The notes below the pieces were generated by a model. The model worked only from the letters and a program-made list of their open reading frames with translations, made no database searches and had not been told where the DNA came from. Shown here in pieces: positions 1 through 9,047 of a stretch of DNA of 42,976 nt (positions are counted from its first letter, which is position 1; each line of letters starts with the position of its first letter). The translations under genes were made by a program, and so were the position numbers. This DNA comes from Lysobacterales bacterium (GTDB taxonomy: Bacteria; Pseudomonadota; Gammaproteobacteria; Xanthomonadales; Marinicellaceae): contig JAGRJP010000072.1 of the NCBI GenBank assembly GCA_020442665.1, forward strand, positions 1-42,976. Direction: 5' to 3'.

Positions 1-100
1 AAGTTTTTTCTAAAATTTTGATAAATTATAACCATACATACTATATTTGGAAACATACCACAAACATATATCGGGAGTTTGAACTTTTTAAAATTTATTG

Positions 101-132
101 AAAAAAAAACAGACTCAAAGGTCTGTTTTTTT
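101..132 (-). terminator. Bidirectional intrinsic terminator after lpxC
   Basis: A hairpin with arms at 103-114 and 121-132 (AAAAAAACAGAC against GTCTGTTTTTTT) has a 6-nt loop. It gives a U-tract in either direction. It lies about 20 bp past the lpxC stop codon and closes the dcw transcription unit. The T-rich outer arms mean it could also stop a gene entering from the left edge. Positions 1-100 hold nothing I can identify. Confidence 0.85.
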
Positions 133-152
133 AATGTGCAAAGAAAATATAC

Positions 153-1058
153 TTATGCGAATACAGGGAATAAATTTTCTTCTTTTTGTGCTTTCTCTTC
201 AAATGTAACCAGTTCCCAGGCATCTTGCTGTTGTAATAACTCTCTGGCAAGTTGATTATTCAATGCATGTCCGGATTTATATCCATAGAATGAACCAATG
301 ACCGGATGACCCAATTGGTAAATATCACCAATTGCGTCCAGAATTTTGTGTTTAACAAATTCATCTTCGTATCTTAAACCATCTTGGTTAAGTACACGAT
401 AATCATCCAACACAATGGCATTATCCATGCTACCGCCTTTGGCTAAATTACTGGCATGAAGCATCTCGATATCACGCATAAAACCAAAAGTTCTGGCTCT
501 GGAAATTTCTTTCACAAAAGCATTCATACTCAAATCAATTTCTTTGGTTTTGGTGTGATCACTAAATGCTGGGTGGTTAAATTCAATCTCAAATTTTAGT
601 TTAAATCCATCGTAAGGTTCAAAGCGGGCAACTTTGTCTCCGTGTTGGACTTCAACCGGTTTGATTATCTTGATAAATTTCTTAGCCTTATCCTGAAATT
701 GAATTCCTGCGGATTGAATAAGGAATACAAATGGACCCGAACTACCATCCATAATCGGCACTTCAGAGGAACTGAGTTCAACACGACAATTGTCAATACC
801 CATTCCGCAAAATGCTGCCATCAAATGCTCAACAGTAGCCACACGGATTCCATCTTGAATCAATGTTGTTGACATACTGGTATCACCCACTAAAGACACT
901 TCAGCCTTTATACTGGGAGAATTCTCGCAATCTGTTCTGGTAAAAACAATACCGGTATCAACGTCAGCAGGTTTCAAAGTAATAAACACTTTTTGACCGG
1001 TGTGAATGCCGACACCTGTAGCTCTCACAACATTTTTCAGGGTTCTTTGTTTTATCAT
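153..1058 (-). CDS. lpxC: UDP-3-O-acyl-N-acetylglucosamine deacetylase LpxC
   Basis: LpxC is the zinc-dependent cytoplasmic deacetylase that removes the N-acetyl group from UDP-3-O-acyl-GlcNAc, the committed step of lipid A synthesis. At 301 residues it is close to the 305 of E. coli. The zinc ligands are visible as H78 ([10 protein letters not shown]), H237 and D241 (HKILDAIGD), and the catalytic histidine is H264 in SGHALNN. It is the last gene of the dcw cluster, 189 bp after ftsZ. Unlike the other dcw junctions, that gap contains a promoter (1098-1126) and several palindromes, so lpxC can be transcribed independently. The C-terminal tail (ENLFPVFA) is hydrophobic. In enterobacteria the LpxC tail carries an FtsH degradation signal; whether that holds here is inference. 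Confidence 0.97.
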   Translation of the reverse strand: MIKQRTLKNVVRATGVGIHTGQKVFITLKPADVDTGIVFTRTDCENSPSIKAEVSLVGDTSMSTTLIQDGIRVATVEHLMAAFCGMGIDNCRVELSSSEVPIMDGSSGPFVFLIQSAGIQFQDKAKKFIKIIKPVEVQHGDKVARFEPYDGFKLKFEIEFNHPAFSDHTKTKEIDLSMNAFVKEISRARTFGFMRDIEMLHASNLAKGGSMDNAIVLDDYRVLNQDGLRYEDEFVKHKILDAIGDIYQLGHPVIGSFYGYKSGHALNNQLARELLQQQDAWELVTFEEKAQKEENLFPVFA

Positions 1059-1097
1059 TATGATGTTTTGAGATTATTCACAACTCTAGAACTGCCA

Positions 1098-1126
1098 AGT
1101 CTATCACATTAATTTCAGATTGACAA
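1098..1126 (-). promoter_or_regulatory. Predicted sigma70 promoter of lpxC
   Basis: Read on the minus strand, TTGTCA (1121-1126, 5 of 6 to consensus) is separated by exactly 17 bp from TAGACT (1098-1103, 4 of 6). This puts initiation about 30-35 nt ahead of the lpxC ATG. It would uncouple lipid A synthesis from division-gene transcription. The prediction rests on sequence match only. Confidence 0.6.
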
Positions 1127-1132
1127 AATATT

Positions 1133-1150
1133 AGTTGTAAATTAACAACT
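1133..1150. repeat. Inverted repeat just upstream of the lpxC promoter
   Basis: AGTTGT (1133-1138) and ACAACT (1145-1150) form a perfect 6-bp inverted repeat around a 6-nt AT-rich centre. The repeat lies directly upstream of the predicted -35 element of lpxC, a typical site for an operator. No binding protein can be named. Confidence 0.5.
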
Positions 1151-1154
1151 GGCT

Positions 1155-1170
1155 GTTGTATTTATACAAC
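1155..1170. repeat. Palindrome GTTGTA-TTTA-TACAAC between ftsZ and lpxC
   Basis: Perfect 6-bp arms (1155-1160 and 1165-1170) surround a 4-nt centre. The half-site shares the TTGT/ACAA core with the neighbouring palindrome at 1133-1150, so the two may be tandem operators for one regulator, or two small hairpins in the ftsZ-lpxC transcript. Confidence 0.5.
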
Positions 1171-1174
1171 GTGC

Positions 1175-1211
1175 GTTTCAGCAGCCCCCGGAGGTGAGGA
1201 ACTGCTGAAAC
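1175..1211 (-). terminator. Strong hairpin downstream of ftsZ
   Basis: A perfect 10-bp stem (GTTTCAGCAG at 1175-1184, CTGCTGAAAC at 1202-1211) has a 17-nt GC-rich loop and starts about 37 nt after the ftsZ stop codon. No U-tract follows in the direction of ftsZ transcription, so a simple intrinsic terminator is not supported. An mRNA-stabilising, processing or partial-attenuation hairpin fits equally well. Confidence 0.55.
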
Positions 1212-1247
1212 TGTATCGCGATTTAACTTAGTTAAAAAACTATAGGT

Positions 1248-2432
1248 TTAATCAACTTGGTTTCTTAGAAATGCCGGAATATTCAAATAATCGTCTGACA
1301 TCATTGGGTCTTTTTCAGCTCTGATTGAAACACTGTCATCATCTGAGTTGGACATCAATGAACTTCCCGCACCAACTGCCGTTCTTTTAGGAACATAGAG
1401 CTTATCGAGAACAGGATTGCTGGTACGATCTTCATCTGAGTTCAAATCTTTTACCAGTTTCACTTTAGGCTCTGCTGTACCATTAAGCCCTGTTGCCACA
1501 ACTGTTACACGAATTTCTCCCTCCATATCCGGATCAATTGCAGTCCCAATAACCACTGTTGAGTTTTCAGAGGTGTATTCTTCAACCATTTCACCAATTT
1601 CCTGAACTTCACCTAATTCCAAATCCAATCCCGATGTGATATTCACCAATATTCCTTTCGCACCGTGCATATCAATATCTTCCAGCAATGGACTGTGAAT
1701 TGCCAATTCAGTCGCATGTAAAGCTCTGTCATCACCTCTGCCAATACCTGTACCCATCATTGCCATACCCATTTCTGACATCACGGTTTTAACATCAGCG
1801 AAATCGACGTTAACCATGCCAGGGCAAGTAATCAAATCAGAAATCCCTTGAACAGCACCATGAAGAACATCATTAGATGCTTTAAAAGCATTTAGCAATG
1901 TTGTTGTTCTGTCAAAATGTGTCAATAATTTACCATTTGGAATAGTGATTAACGAATCAACATATTGTTCCAAATCTTTGATACCTTTATCAGCAACCGC
2001 CATTCTGCGTTTTCCTTCAAAAGGAAATGGCTTGGTAACAACTGCAACTGTAAGGATGTTCATTTCTTTGGCAATTTGCGCCACAACCGGAGCGGCACCT
2101 GTTCCGGTTCCACCGCCCATACCAGCGGTAATGAATACCATATCAGTATTCGCAAGAACTTCTTTGAAGCGTTCACGATCTTCCAAAGCTGCTTGTCTGC
2201 CGACTTCAGGGTTTGCACCTGCACCCAAACCTTTGGTGACGTTTTGACCAATTCTGATGATATTTTTACAACGAGTTTTTTCAAGAGCCTGAATATCTGT
2301 ATTGGCACAGATAAATTCGACACCTTGAATATCGGCTTCAACCATTTGCTGGACCGTGTTTCCACCGCCACCGCCTAAACCGATGACCTTGATTACAGCT
2401 CCTGAGCTGTCATTTTCCATTATTTCAAACAT
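1248..2432 (-). CDS. ftsZ: Cell division tubulin-like GTPase FtsZ
   Basis: FtsZ polymerises into the cytoplasmic Z-ring that recruits the divisome. The 394-residue protein has the N-terminal glycine-rich nucleotide loop (GGGGGNTV near residue 20), the tubulin signature GGGTGTGAAP near residue 107 and the T7-loop region (VNVDFADVKTVM). A variable linker of about 65 residues precedes the C-terminal peptide DYLNIPAFLRNQVD, which in the family binds FtsA and ZipA. A consensus GGAGGT ribosome site lies about 7 nt upstream of the ATG, the strongest in the cluster, as expected for the most abundant division protein. The gap to ftsA is 46 bp. All expected features are present. Confidence 0.98.
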   Translation of the reverse strand: MFEIMENDSSGAVIKVIGLGGGGGNTVQQMVEADIQGVEFICANTDIQALEKTRCKNIIRIGQNVTKGLGAGANPEVGRQAALEDRERFKEVLANTDMVFITAGMGGGTGTGAAPVVAQIAKEMNILTVAVVTKPFPFEGKRRMAVADKGIKDLEQYVDSLITIPNGKLLTHFDRTTTLLNAFKASNDVLHGAVQGISDLITCPGMVNVDFADVKTVMSEMGMAMMGTGIGRGDDRALHATELAIHSPLLEDIDMHGAKGILVNITSGLDLELGEVQEIGEMVEEYTSENSTVVIGTAIDPDMEGEIRVTVVATGLNGTAEPKVKLVKDLNSDEDRTSNPVLDKLYVPKRTAVGAGSSLMSNSDDDSVSIRAEKDPMMSDDYLNIPAFLRNQVD

Positions 2433-2478
2433 TTTCTATTACCTCCAAAATGCTATTTATGAAACAAAAAATACTCTG

Positions 2479-3702
2479 TTAAAATTCAGAGAAAAACCAC
2501 TTTTTAATTTTGCTGAATATATTGCCCGATTCAGTAAAATCACTCTCACCACGTTCATTCTTACTACCATAGAGCAACAACCCCACGCCGGTCGAATGAA
2601 CCGGATTCTTTACAACTTCTTTTAAACCGGAAATGTTAATCGGATGCCCGATTCGTACCGGTAAATGAAATATTTCTTCTGCTAACTCAATTGTGCCTTC
2701 CATTTTTGAAGCACCACCGGTTAAAACAATTCCTGCAGCAACCAACTCTGCAAAACCGCTTCTTTGTAATTCGGATTGAATTAAAGTAAATAATTCCTCA
2801 TAACGAGGTTCAACCACCTCTGCCAATGTTTGACGTGCTAATCTTCTTGCCGGACGATCACCGACACTGGGCACGGAAATTGTTTCTTCAGCCGATGCTA
2901 ACTGTCTCAATGCACAGGCATATTTCAATTTAATTTCTTCAGCGTATTGAGTCGGTGTTCTCATTGCAATTGCAATGTCATTGGTCACCTGATCTCCTGC
3001 AATTGGTATAGCAACAGCGTGTCTGATAGCCCCATTGGTATAAATTGCAATGTCTGTCGTTCCTGCTCCGATATCTACCAAGCAGACTCCAAGTTCCTTT
3101 TCATCGTCAGTCAAAACTGCTTCTGAAGATGCTAATTGTTCAACAATCAACTGATCCACATGCAAACCGCAACGAGCCACACATTTAGAAATATTTTGTG
3201 CCGCAGAGTCCGACCCTGTTATCAGGTGCACTCTGGCCTCTAAACGCACTCCGGACATTCCGATGGGACGCCTGATCCCATCTTGCCCATCTATGACATA
3301 TTCCTGTGGTAAAACATGCAAAACTTTTTGGTCCGCAGGAATCGGAACTGCCTTTGCCGCATCCAAAACTTTTTCAACATCCTGATACGTCACTTCTTTA
3401 TCCTTGATTGCAACAATTCCATGAGAGTTAATACTGCGAATATGACTTCCTGCAATTCCTGCATAAACGGACTGAATTTCACAACCTGCCATCAACTCAG
3501 CTTCTTCGATTGCTCTACGAATGGATTGCACTGTGGACTCAATATCTACCACCACTCCACGTTTCAAGCCTCTGGATGGTGACGAGCCGATTCCAACAAT
3601 TTCCAAACTACTGTCTTTGTGCTGCTCGCCAACAATTGCAACAATCTTGGATGTTCCAATATCCAAACCAACAACTAAATTGTTCTCTGATTTTCTAGCC
3701 AT
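2479..3702 (-). CDS. ftsA: Cell division actin-like ATPase FtsA
   Basis: FtsA is the actin-like protein that tethers FtsZ filaments to the inner membrane and signals to the later divisome. The 407 residues begin with the phosphate-1 motif VVGLDIGTSKIVAIVG and contain phosphate-2 (VDIGAGTTDIAIY, around residue 210) and an adenosine-loop-like GIVLTGGASKMEG. The last residues (FSKIKKWFFSEF) form the basic-hydrophobic amphipathic membrane-targeting helix typical of FtsA. The start overlaps the end of ftsQ by 8 nt, indicating translational coupling. Nothing is unusual. Confidence 0.97.
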   Translation of the reverse strand: MARKSENNLVVGLDIGTSKIVAIVGEQHKDSSLEIVGIGSSPSRGLKRGVVVDIESTVQSIRRAIEEAELMAGCEIQSVYAGIAGSHIRSINSHGIVAIKDKEVTYQDVEKVLDAAKAVPIPADQKVLHVLPQEYVIDGQDGIRRPIGMSGVRLEARVHLITGSDSAAQNISKCVARCGLHVDQLIVEQLASSEAVLTDDEKELGVCLVDIGAGTTDIAIYTNGAIRHAVAIPIAGDQVTNDIAIAMRTPTQYAEEIKLKYACALRQLASAEETISVPSVGDRPARRLARQTLAEVVEPRYEELFTLIQSELQRSGFAELVAAGIVLTGGASKMEGTIELAEEIFHLPVRIGHPINISGLKEVVKNPVHSTGVGLLLYGSKNERGESDFTESGNIFSKIKKWFFSEF

Positions 3703-4456
3703 TTAATTTTCCATCATCATGTAATTGTTGAATCTCATCAATTTGTTCCTGTAACTCAGGAACTTCATGCCACTTGACGACATAGCCATTGGTATAACGC
3801 AAATCAATAGAATCCAGTGGATTTGATTTCAGCTTTATTAATTGTGGCCATGTATCGGCCAGCCTTAATAATTTTGCATCAATTTGCTGAGAACCCAGAT
3901 TGACCTCCACTCCGTTACTTAAATTTGCCAACCAGCCACCTCTGTCACTAATATTCGCAGATGTTATCTCGTAACCTGTCTTCTTGGCGATTTCGTTATA
4001 TCTGACAAACTTGTGCCAAGTATTTTCTGAGTCAACATCTTTTGCATATATTTTTGGCAGCGTGGATAAATCGTCAATGCTGTCAACTTTGAATATTTCA
4101 CCTTTATCATTCAACAGCTTATTGTTATTCCATACGGCAGCTGCTTCATGTTCATTCAATTGCACCAAAAGAGTGTTTGGCCATTTTTTAGTCACAATCA
4201 CTGACTGAACCCAAGGAATTTCCAATAAATTTTCTCTAATCTGCGAAACATCAATTTTGAAAAACGACCTTTCCGGATAAGCAGCAACAGCCACTCTGAT
4301 TTGTTCAGAATTGACTCTTTTAAATTTTGCTGCGACATCAATATTATTCACTTCCCAATGTTTCGATTTAATCACACCTGAAAAAAAGGCAGCCATCAAC
4401 AGCACTGTCAAAGATAACATCAAAAGTGATAATTTTGTGCCTTTTGACATTTCCAT
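3695..4456 (-). CDS. ftsQ: Cell division protein FtsQ
   Basis: FtsQ is a bitopic inner-membrane protein that forms the FtsQBL subcomplex. The 253-residue product has a short cytoplasmic N-terminus, one transmembrane helix (about residues 8-26), a POTRA domain (about 37-110, including the conserved stretch around PWVQSVIVTKKWPN) and the periplasmic beta domain. The start codon overlaps the ddlB stop by one base (TAATG). A second in-frame ATG two codons later is an equally possible start. Length and position between ddlB and ftsA match the family. Confidence 0.93.
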   Translation of the reverse strand: MEMSKGTKLSLLMLSLTVLLMAAFFSGVIKSKHWEVNNIDVAAKFKRVNSEQIRVAVAAYPERSFFKIDVSQIRENLLEIPWVQSVIVTKKWPNTLLVQLNEHEAAAVWNNNKLLNDKGEIFKVDSIDDLSTLPKIYAKDVDSENTWHKFVRYNEIAKKTGYEITSANISDRGGWLANLSNGVEVNLGSQQIDAKLLRLADTWPQLIKLKSNPLDSIDLRYTNGYVVKWHEVPELQEQIDEIQQLHDDGKLNG

Positions 4457-5385
4457 TATTGGACTTCCTCATCAAATGCCGATGACAGAATTTGTAAAAC
4501 CAAATCTGCAAAATTCCAGCCAATGGCAGCAGCCGCTTTAGGAACCAAACTGGTTTTTGTCATTCCAGGTGTTGTATTCGCTTCCAAAAACCATCTGCTT
4601 CCTTTTTCATCCAAAATAAAATCCACCCGAGCCCAACCTTTAAGTTTCAAACAGTTGTAAACTATGAGAGCATCGCTTTGTAAGGCCTTTTCCATTTCAT
4701 AGTCTAATCCACTTGGACAGAAGTATTGTGTCTGAGAACTTTTATATTTGGCTTCATAGTCGTATAACCCAACATGAGGTTTAATGCGTATAACCGGCAA
4801 CGCCTCACCTTCAATGATTGATACCGTGCACTCTTGACCTTTTATAAAAGATTCAACCAGAACTGAATCCACATCTCCAAGTGCTTTTTCCACTGATTTT
4901 TGGAGTTCTTCAACGGAATCGGCATAATACAAACCTACACTTGAACCTTCTTCGGTTGGTTTTACAATCCAAGGTCCGTTATCTGTTATTTGTAACTCTG
5001 AAGGTTTTTTCAGGAGTTGAGATTTGGGCGTTAGAATTCCTTTAGCACTTGCCAGAGTTTTCGCCGTATTCTTATTCCAACTCAATACAGCGCCTTGAGC
5101 ATCACAACCCGTGAAAGGAATATTCATGCACGCAAGCAAACCAGCCAAATGACCATTTTCACCGGATTCTCCATGCAGAATATTAAATACTGCATCGAAA
5201 TTTTGCGGATTAGATGCAAGCAATTCCTTAACTCCATCAATGGCAACAGCCTTTACTCCTGATGATAATAATGCATCCAGAACTGCATTTCCCGAGTTGA
5301 GAGAAACCTCGCGTTCTGAAGATTCACCACCCATCACAACTGCAATCTTTAGCTCATTCAGTGGTTTTGGAAATTTAAGACTCAT
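4456..5385 (-). CDS. ddlB: D-alanine--D-alanine ligase DdlB
   Basis: This ATP-grasp ligase makes D-Ala-D-Ala for the MurF step. From the chosen start the protein is 309 residues (E. coli DdlB has 306) and begins MSLKFPKPLNELKIAVVMGG. The reading frame is open further upstream to a GTG at 5457, but those residues would lie inside murC. The ATG at 5385 has a GGAG ribosome site 6 nt upstream and overlaps murC by 11 nt. Motifs visible are GGESSEREVSL (N-terminal substrate loop), TEEGSSVGLY (serine loop) and the magnesium/ATP site RVDFILDEKGSRWFLEANTTPGMT. Confidence 0.95.
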   Translation of the reverse strand: MSLKFPKPLNELKIAVVMGGESSEREVSLNSGNAVLDALLSSGVKAVAIDGVKELLASNPQNFDAVFNILHGESGENGHLAGLLACMNIPFTGCDAQGAVLSWNKNTAKTLASAKGILTPKSQLLKKPSELQITDNGPWIVKPTEEGSSVGLYYADSVEELQKSVEKALGDVDSVLVESFIKGQECTVSIIEGEALPVIRIKPHVGLYDYEAKYKSSQTQYFCPSGLDYEMEKALQSDALIVYNCLKLKGWARVDFILDEKGSRWFLEANTTPGMTKTSLVPKAAAAIGWNFADLVLQILSSAFDEEVQ

Positions 5386-6814
5386 AATGTTCTCCATTTT
5401 CCAAGAAACCACTTTTAGCAATTTGTTTACTGACTTTACCGATACTACCGGCACCAACCATTAACACTAAATCACCATCATGAATTATGTTTTGCAAATC
5501 AATTTGCAGGTTTTCAATATCAGCTATATAAATCGGGTCGATTTTTCCTCTCGCTCGAATACTTCTGCTGAGATCCGCTGACTCAAATCCGGAAATCGGA
5601 TTCTCCCCGGCTGCATATACATCTGTTAAAATCAAAACATCGGCATGGTTTAATGCTTCGGTGAATTCATCAAATAAATCCCGTGTTCGAGTATAGCGAT
5701 GAGGTTGAAAAACCACAACTAAACGATTATCCCAACCTTGACGACTCGCCTGAATCACTGCCTGAAGCTCTGTTGGATGATGAGCATAATCATCCACCAA
5801 GGTGAAATGCCCTGATTTACATTTGATGTTTTCTGTTAGATTAAATCTTCTGCCAATTCCGGCAAAGTCAGCGAGACCTTTCGCAATGTTTTGAGCATCC
5901 ACACCTAACTCCAAACCAACTGCAAATGCTGCCAAGGCATTTTGAACATTATGTAAACCAGGCAGATTAATCACCACATTTTGCGCAACAACTTCGTTGT
6001 CATTAAGCACATCAAAACTCATATTAATTTGATGATGCTTAATATTCACAGCACGTATCATTGCTGTTTCGCTAAGTCCATAAGTTATAGTCGGACGTAA
6101 CAAACGTGATGCCAATTCAGCAACATGTTCATCATCCACACACAAAATTGCCACGCCATAGAATGGTAAATGATGCAAAAAGTTATTAAATGCTTGTTTC
6201 AATAGAGAAAAACGCCCTTCAAAGGTCTGCATGTGATCCGCATCAATATTTGTAACAACCGCTAAAACCGCTTGTAATAGCTGAAAAGAGCCATCACTTT
6301 CGTCAGCTTCTGCAACTAAATATTCACTGGTTCCCAATCCGGCATTCGTCCCTGCCGAATTCAACAATCCACCAATTACAAAAGTTGGGTCTAAGTGACC
6401 TGCCGCCAAAACACTTGCAATTAAGGATGTAGTGGTGGTTTTTCCATGAGTTCCGGCAACTGCAATTCCGATTTTGAAACGCATCAACTCACCCAGCATT
6501 TCTGCTCTGGATAATATTGGCTTGCCACTTTCACGAGCAGCCACCAGTTCCGGGTTATCTTTTTGAATGGCCGATGAAATGACTACTACGCTGGCATCAT
6601 TTATATTTTCAGCTTTATGTCCAACGGCAACTGTAATTCCCATATTTCTCAGGCGTTCAACCACGTCACCGGCTTGAATATCTGAGCCTGAAACATTAAA
6701 CCCAAGGTTGTGCAAAACTTCAGCAATGCCACTCATGCCACTTCCACCAATTCCAATCATGTGGATATTTTGCATACGACTGACAAATCTGTTCTCGGGA
6801 GTCATGTAACTCAT
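5375..6814 (-). CDS. murC: UDP-N-acetylmuramate--L-alanine ligase MurC
   Basis: MurC adds L-alanine to UDP-MurNAc in the cytoplasm, using ATP. The start at 6814 gives 479 residues and an ATGA overlap with the murG stop. A GGAGGT ribosome site precedes it by about 7 nt, whereas the longer start at 6832 would place that ribosome site inside the coding region. The N-terminal UDP-binding loop GIGGSGMSGIAEVL, the Mur-ligase P-loop VAGTHGKTTTTSLIA, the central EADESDGSF and NIDADHM motifs and the C-terminal DDYAHHPTEL motif are all present. Length is near the usual 490. Confidence 0.96.
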   Translation of the reverse strand: MSYMTPENRFVSRMQNIHMIGIGGSGMSGIAEVLHNLGFNVSGSDIQAGDVVERLRNMGITVAVGHKAENINDASVVVISSAIQKDNPELVAARESGKPILSRAEMLGELMRFKIGIAVAGTHGKTTTTSLIASVLAAGHLDPTFVIGGLLNSAGTNAGLGTSEYLVAEADESDGSFQLLQAVLAVVTNIDADHMQTFEGRFSLLKQAFNNFLHHLPFYGVAILCVDDEHVAELASRLLRPTITYGLSETAMIRAVNIKHHQINMSFDVLNDNEVVAQNVVINLPGLHNVQNALAAFAVGLELGVDAQNIAKGLADFAGIGRRFNLTENIKCKSGHFTLVDDYAHHPTELQAVIQASRQGWDNRLVVVFQPHRYTRTRDLFDEFTEALNHADVLILTDVYAAGENPISGFESADLSRSIRARGKIDPIYIADIENLQIDLQNIIHDGDLVLMVGAGSIGKVSKQIAKSGFLENGEHYES

Positions 6815-7857
6815 GCCATTACCTCCATGCAAATATCAGCGATTGTTTTAGCACAATTCGGTTTATATAATTTTTTTGAGGCTTCAGACATTTGCTTTCT
6901 TAATTCAACATTTTCTACCAAATCTTTGATAGTGGAACTGAGCTTTTCTTCGGAGTCCGACTCCTGCCAAATATAAGCTGCACCGCTATCAACCACAAGC
7001 TTTGCATTTGAAGTTTGATGATCATCAACAGCATAAGGATATGGAACAAAAATCGCCGGTAAACCAACCGCATTGATTTCAGCAATTGTTAATGCTCCTG
7101 CTCTGGCAATAATAAAATCCGCCCAACTGTAAGTTGCTGCCATATCATCAATAAATTCAACAACCTCGACCTCATCAGCTGATTGATAGTTTTCCTGAGT
7201 CATAGATTGATTATTTTTACCGCACTGGTGTTTGACTAATATTTTTCCTGATTGAATCAAATCCTTTAATAAACCCGGAATTCGTGTATTTAAACTTTTA
7301 GCACCCAATGATCCACCAATAATTAAAACTCTTACTTTATCGTCTGAATTCTCTGTTTTTTTGCAATCCTCGATATCTTGTCTGACCGGATTTCCAACCC
7401 AAACTGAGTTGTATAAACCATTCGAATTGAATCCGGTTAATACTTTTCTGGCCCAACGGGAAAGATATTTATTCGTCATTCCGAATTTACTGTTTTGCTC
7501 ATGGACAATCATTGGAATTCTTTTCAAACGAGCAGCTAATCCACCGGGACCGGCAACATATCCACCCATACTGACAACCAAAGAAACCTTTTCTTTTTTT
7601 AGAAATTTTCCCGCACTTCGAGTTGCACCAAATAGTTTGAAAGGCATTGTAAGCAAACCTTTCAGACCCTTTCCACGCAATCCTTTGATTGTTAATAAAT
7701 GGATGGTTATTCCATGTTTTTTTACGATGTTTTCCTCCATACCACCGACTGCACCCAACCAAACAATTTCCACATTTTGGTTTATTAGTTCTTTAGCCAC
7801 TGCAATTCCGGGGAAAATATGTCCGCCGGTACCACCTGCCATTATTGCAACTTTCAT
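6811..7857 (-). CDS. murG: Undecaprenyl-PP-MurNAc-pentapeptide GlcNAc transferase MurG
   Basis: MurG is the GT-B glycosyltransferase on the inner face of the membrane that converts lipid I to lipid II. The 348 residues start with the glycine-rich MAGGTGGHIFPGIAVA loop. They contain VVSMGGYVAGPGG, VHEQNSKFGMTNK, the GGSLGAKSLN loop and the donor-site sequence FIIARAGALTIAEINAVGLP. It overlaps ftsW by 4 nt at the start and murC by 4 nt at the end, both ATGA junctions, so it is tightly coupled to its neighbours. Confidence 0.97.
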   Translation of the reverse strand: MKVAIMAGGTGGHIFPGIAVAKELINQNVEIVWLGAVGGMEENIVKKHGITIHLLTIKGLRGKGLKGLLTMPFKLFGATRSAGKFLKKEKVSLVVSMGGYVAGPGGLAARLKRIPMIVHEQNSKFGMTNKYLSRWARKVLTGFNSNGLYNSVWVGNPVRQDIEDCKKTENSDDKVRVLIIGGSLGAKSLNTRIPGLLKDLIQSGKILVKHQCGKNNQSMTQENYQSADEVEVVEFIDDMAATYSWADFIIARAGALTIAEINAVGLPAIFVPYPYAVDDHQTSNAKLVVDSGAAYIWQESDSEEKLSSTIKDLVENVELRKQMSEASKKLYKPNCAKTIADICMEVMA

Positions 7858-9047
7858 AATGACACCTCAGCTGATTTTTTCTTGATTGCTTTTACAAAAT
7901 GGACTCGGTTTTCGTACGACACACGCATCACTAAAGCAATTGCCAGAATATTCATCATGATTGCCGAACCACCCGAACTGATAAACGGCAGGGTTAAACC
8001 TTTAGTAGGTAACAATCCGAGATTCACTCCCATGCTCAAAAAGGTTTGCAAGGATAACCAAACTGCGATTCCGGCACAGGCATAAGCTGAAAATTCTTTT
8101 CCAAGACTCAGTGCCACTTTTGAAATTGAAAAAATTCTGAAAATTAAAATCAGGTATATCACTATCAATGCAATAACTCCGACAAATCCCATCTCTTCGG
8201 CAAAAACCGAAAATACAAAATCGGTATGAGCTTCCGGCAGATAAAACAATTTTTGCACACTGCCACCAACTCCAATTCCGGTAATTTTTCCGCTACCAAT
8301 TGCTATCAAAGCCTGAACCAACTGAAAACCACCACCGAATGGATCGCTCCAGGGGTTTTGAAAACTAATTAATCTTTGGATTCGATAAGGTTCAGCATAA
8401 GCCAAAAATGCCATCATAGAAGCTGCAAACACAGCTAAGATTAATAAATCTCTGAATCTAGCTCCTGCAATAAAAACCATAAACAATGTGATCGTTAACA
8501 ACAAAACAGCCGATCCAAAATCAGGCTGCATAAGCAACAAAACAGCTAACAAACCCGATAGCATCAATGGTTTCACAACACCCATAAATTTATGCTGTAA
8601 GCCAACTTTATGGCGCACGACATATCCTGCCAAATACACAATCATTGCCAGTTTAACCGCTTCAACAACTTGGAATCTTGAAATACCCAAATTCAACCAG
8701 CGTCTGGCTCCGCCAACTTTGACACCCAAACCCGGAACAACCACCAAAATCAGTAGCAATAGCGAAATAATTATCAGAACCTTGCTCAATTTTTGCATCC
8801 ATTCCATTTTCATTGAAAGAACAATAAAACTGAGAAAAATTCCAAGTCCAATAAATACGATGTGTCTCTTCAAATAATAAAAAGCATCTCCATTGGAATT
8901 TTCAGCAATAGCAAATGACGAGGATGCCACCATGATTATTCCGAGCGAGATTAAACACCCCAAGGAAAATAACAGCCAAAAATCATAACCAACGGAAAAA
9001 ACTCCGGTGACTGATTTTTTGTTCGCTTGTATTGCTGTTGCTTTCAT
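7854..9047 (-). CDS. ftsW: Septal peptidoglycan polymerase FtsW (SEDS family)
   Basis: FtsW is the SEDS glycosyltransferase that polymerises lipid II at the septum with FtsI. The 397-residue protein is almost entirely hydrophobic with about ten membrane segments. It carries conserved SEDS stretches such as GARRWLNLGISRFQVVEAVKL, the loop around EAHTDFVFSVFAEEMGFVG and the C-terminal LPFISSGGSAIMMN. Its ATG follows the mraY stop codon with no intervening base. In most gammaproteobacteria murD sits between mraY and ftsW; here there is no room for it. Confidence 0.96.
   Translation of the reverse strand: MKATAIQANKKSVTGVFSVGYDFWLLFSLGCLISLGIIMVASSSFAIAENSNGDAFYYLKRHIVFIGLGIFLSFIVLSMKMEWMQKLSKVLIIISLLLLILVVVPGLGVKVGGARRWLNLGISRFQVVEAVKLAMIVYLAGYVVRHKVGLQHKFMGVVKPLMLSGLLAVLLLMQPDFGSAVLLLTITLFMVFIAGARFRDLLILAVFAASMMAFLAYAEPYRIQRLISFQNPWSDPFGGGFQLVQALIAIGSGKITGIGVGGSVQKLFYLPEAHTDFVFSVFAEEMGFVGVIALIVIYLILIFRIFSISKVALSLGKEFSAYACAGIAVWLSLQTFLSMGVNLGLLPTKGLTLPFISSGGSAIMMNILAIALVMRVSYENRVHFVKAIKKKSAEVSL

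Noticed and set aside
5386-5457. Longer ddlB start at 5457
   Set aside because: The extra 24 residues are read entirely inside murC in another frame, and the family start with its GGAG ribosome site is at 5385.
7361-7885. 174-codon plus-strand frame opposite murG
   Set aside because: It is a shadow of the conserved murG sequence, with no ribosome site or family resemblance.
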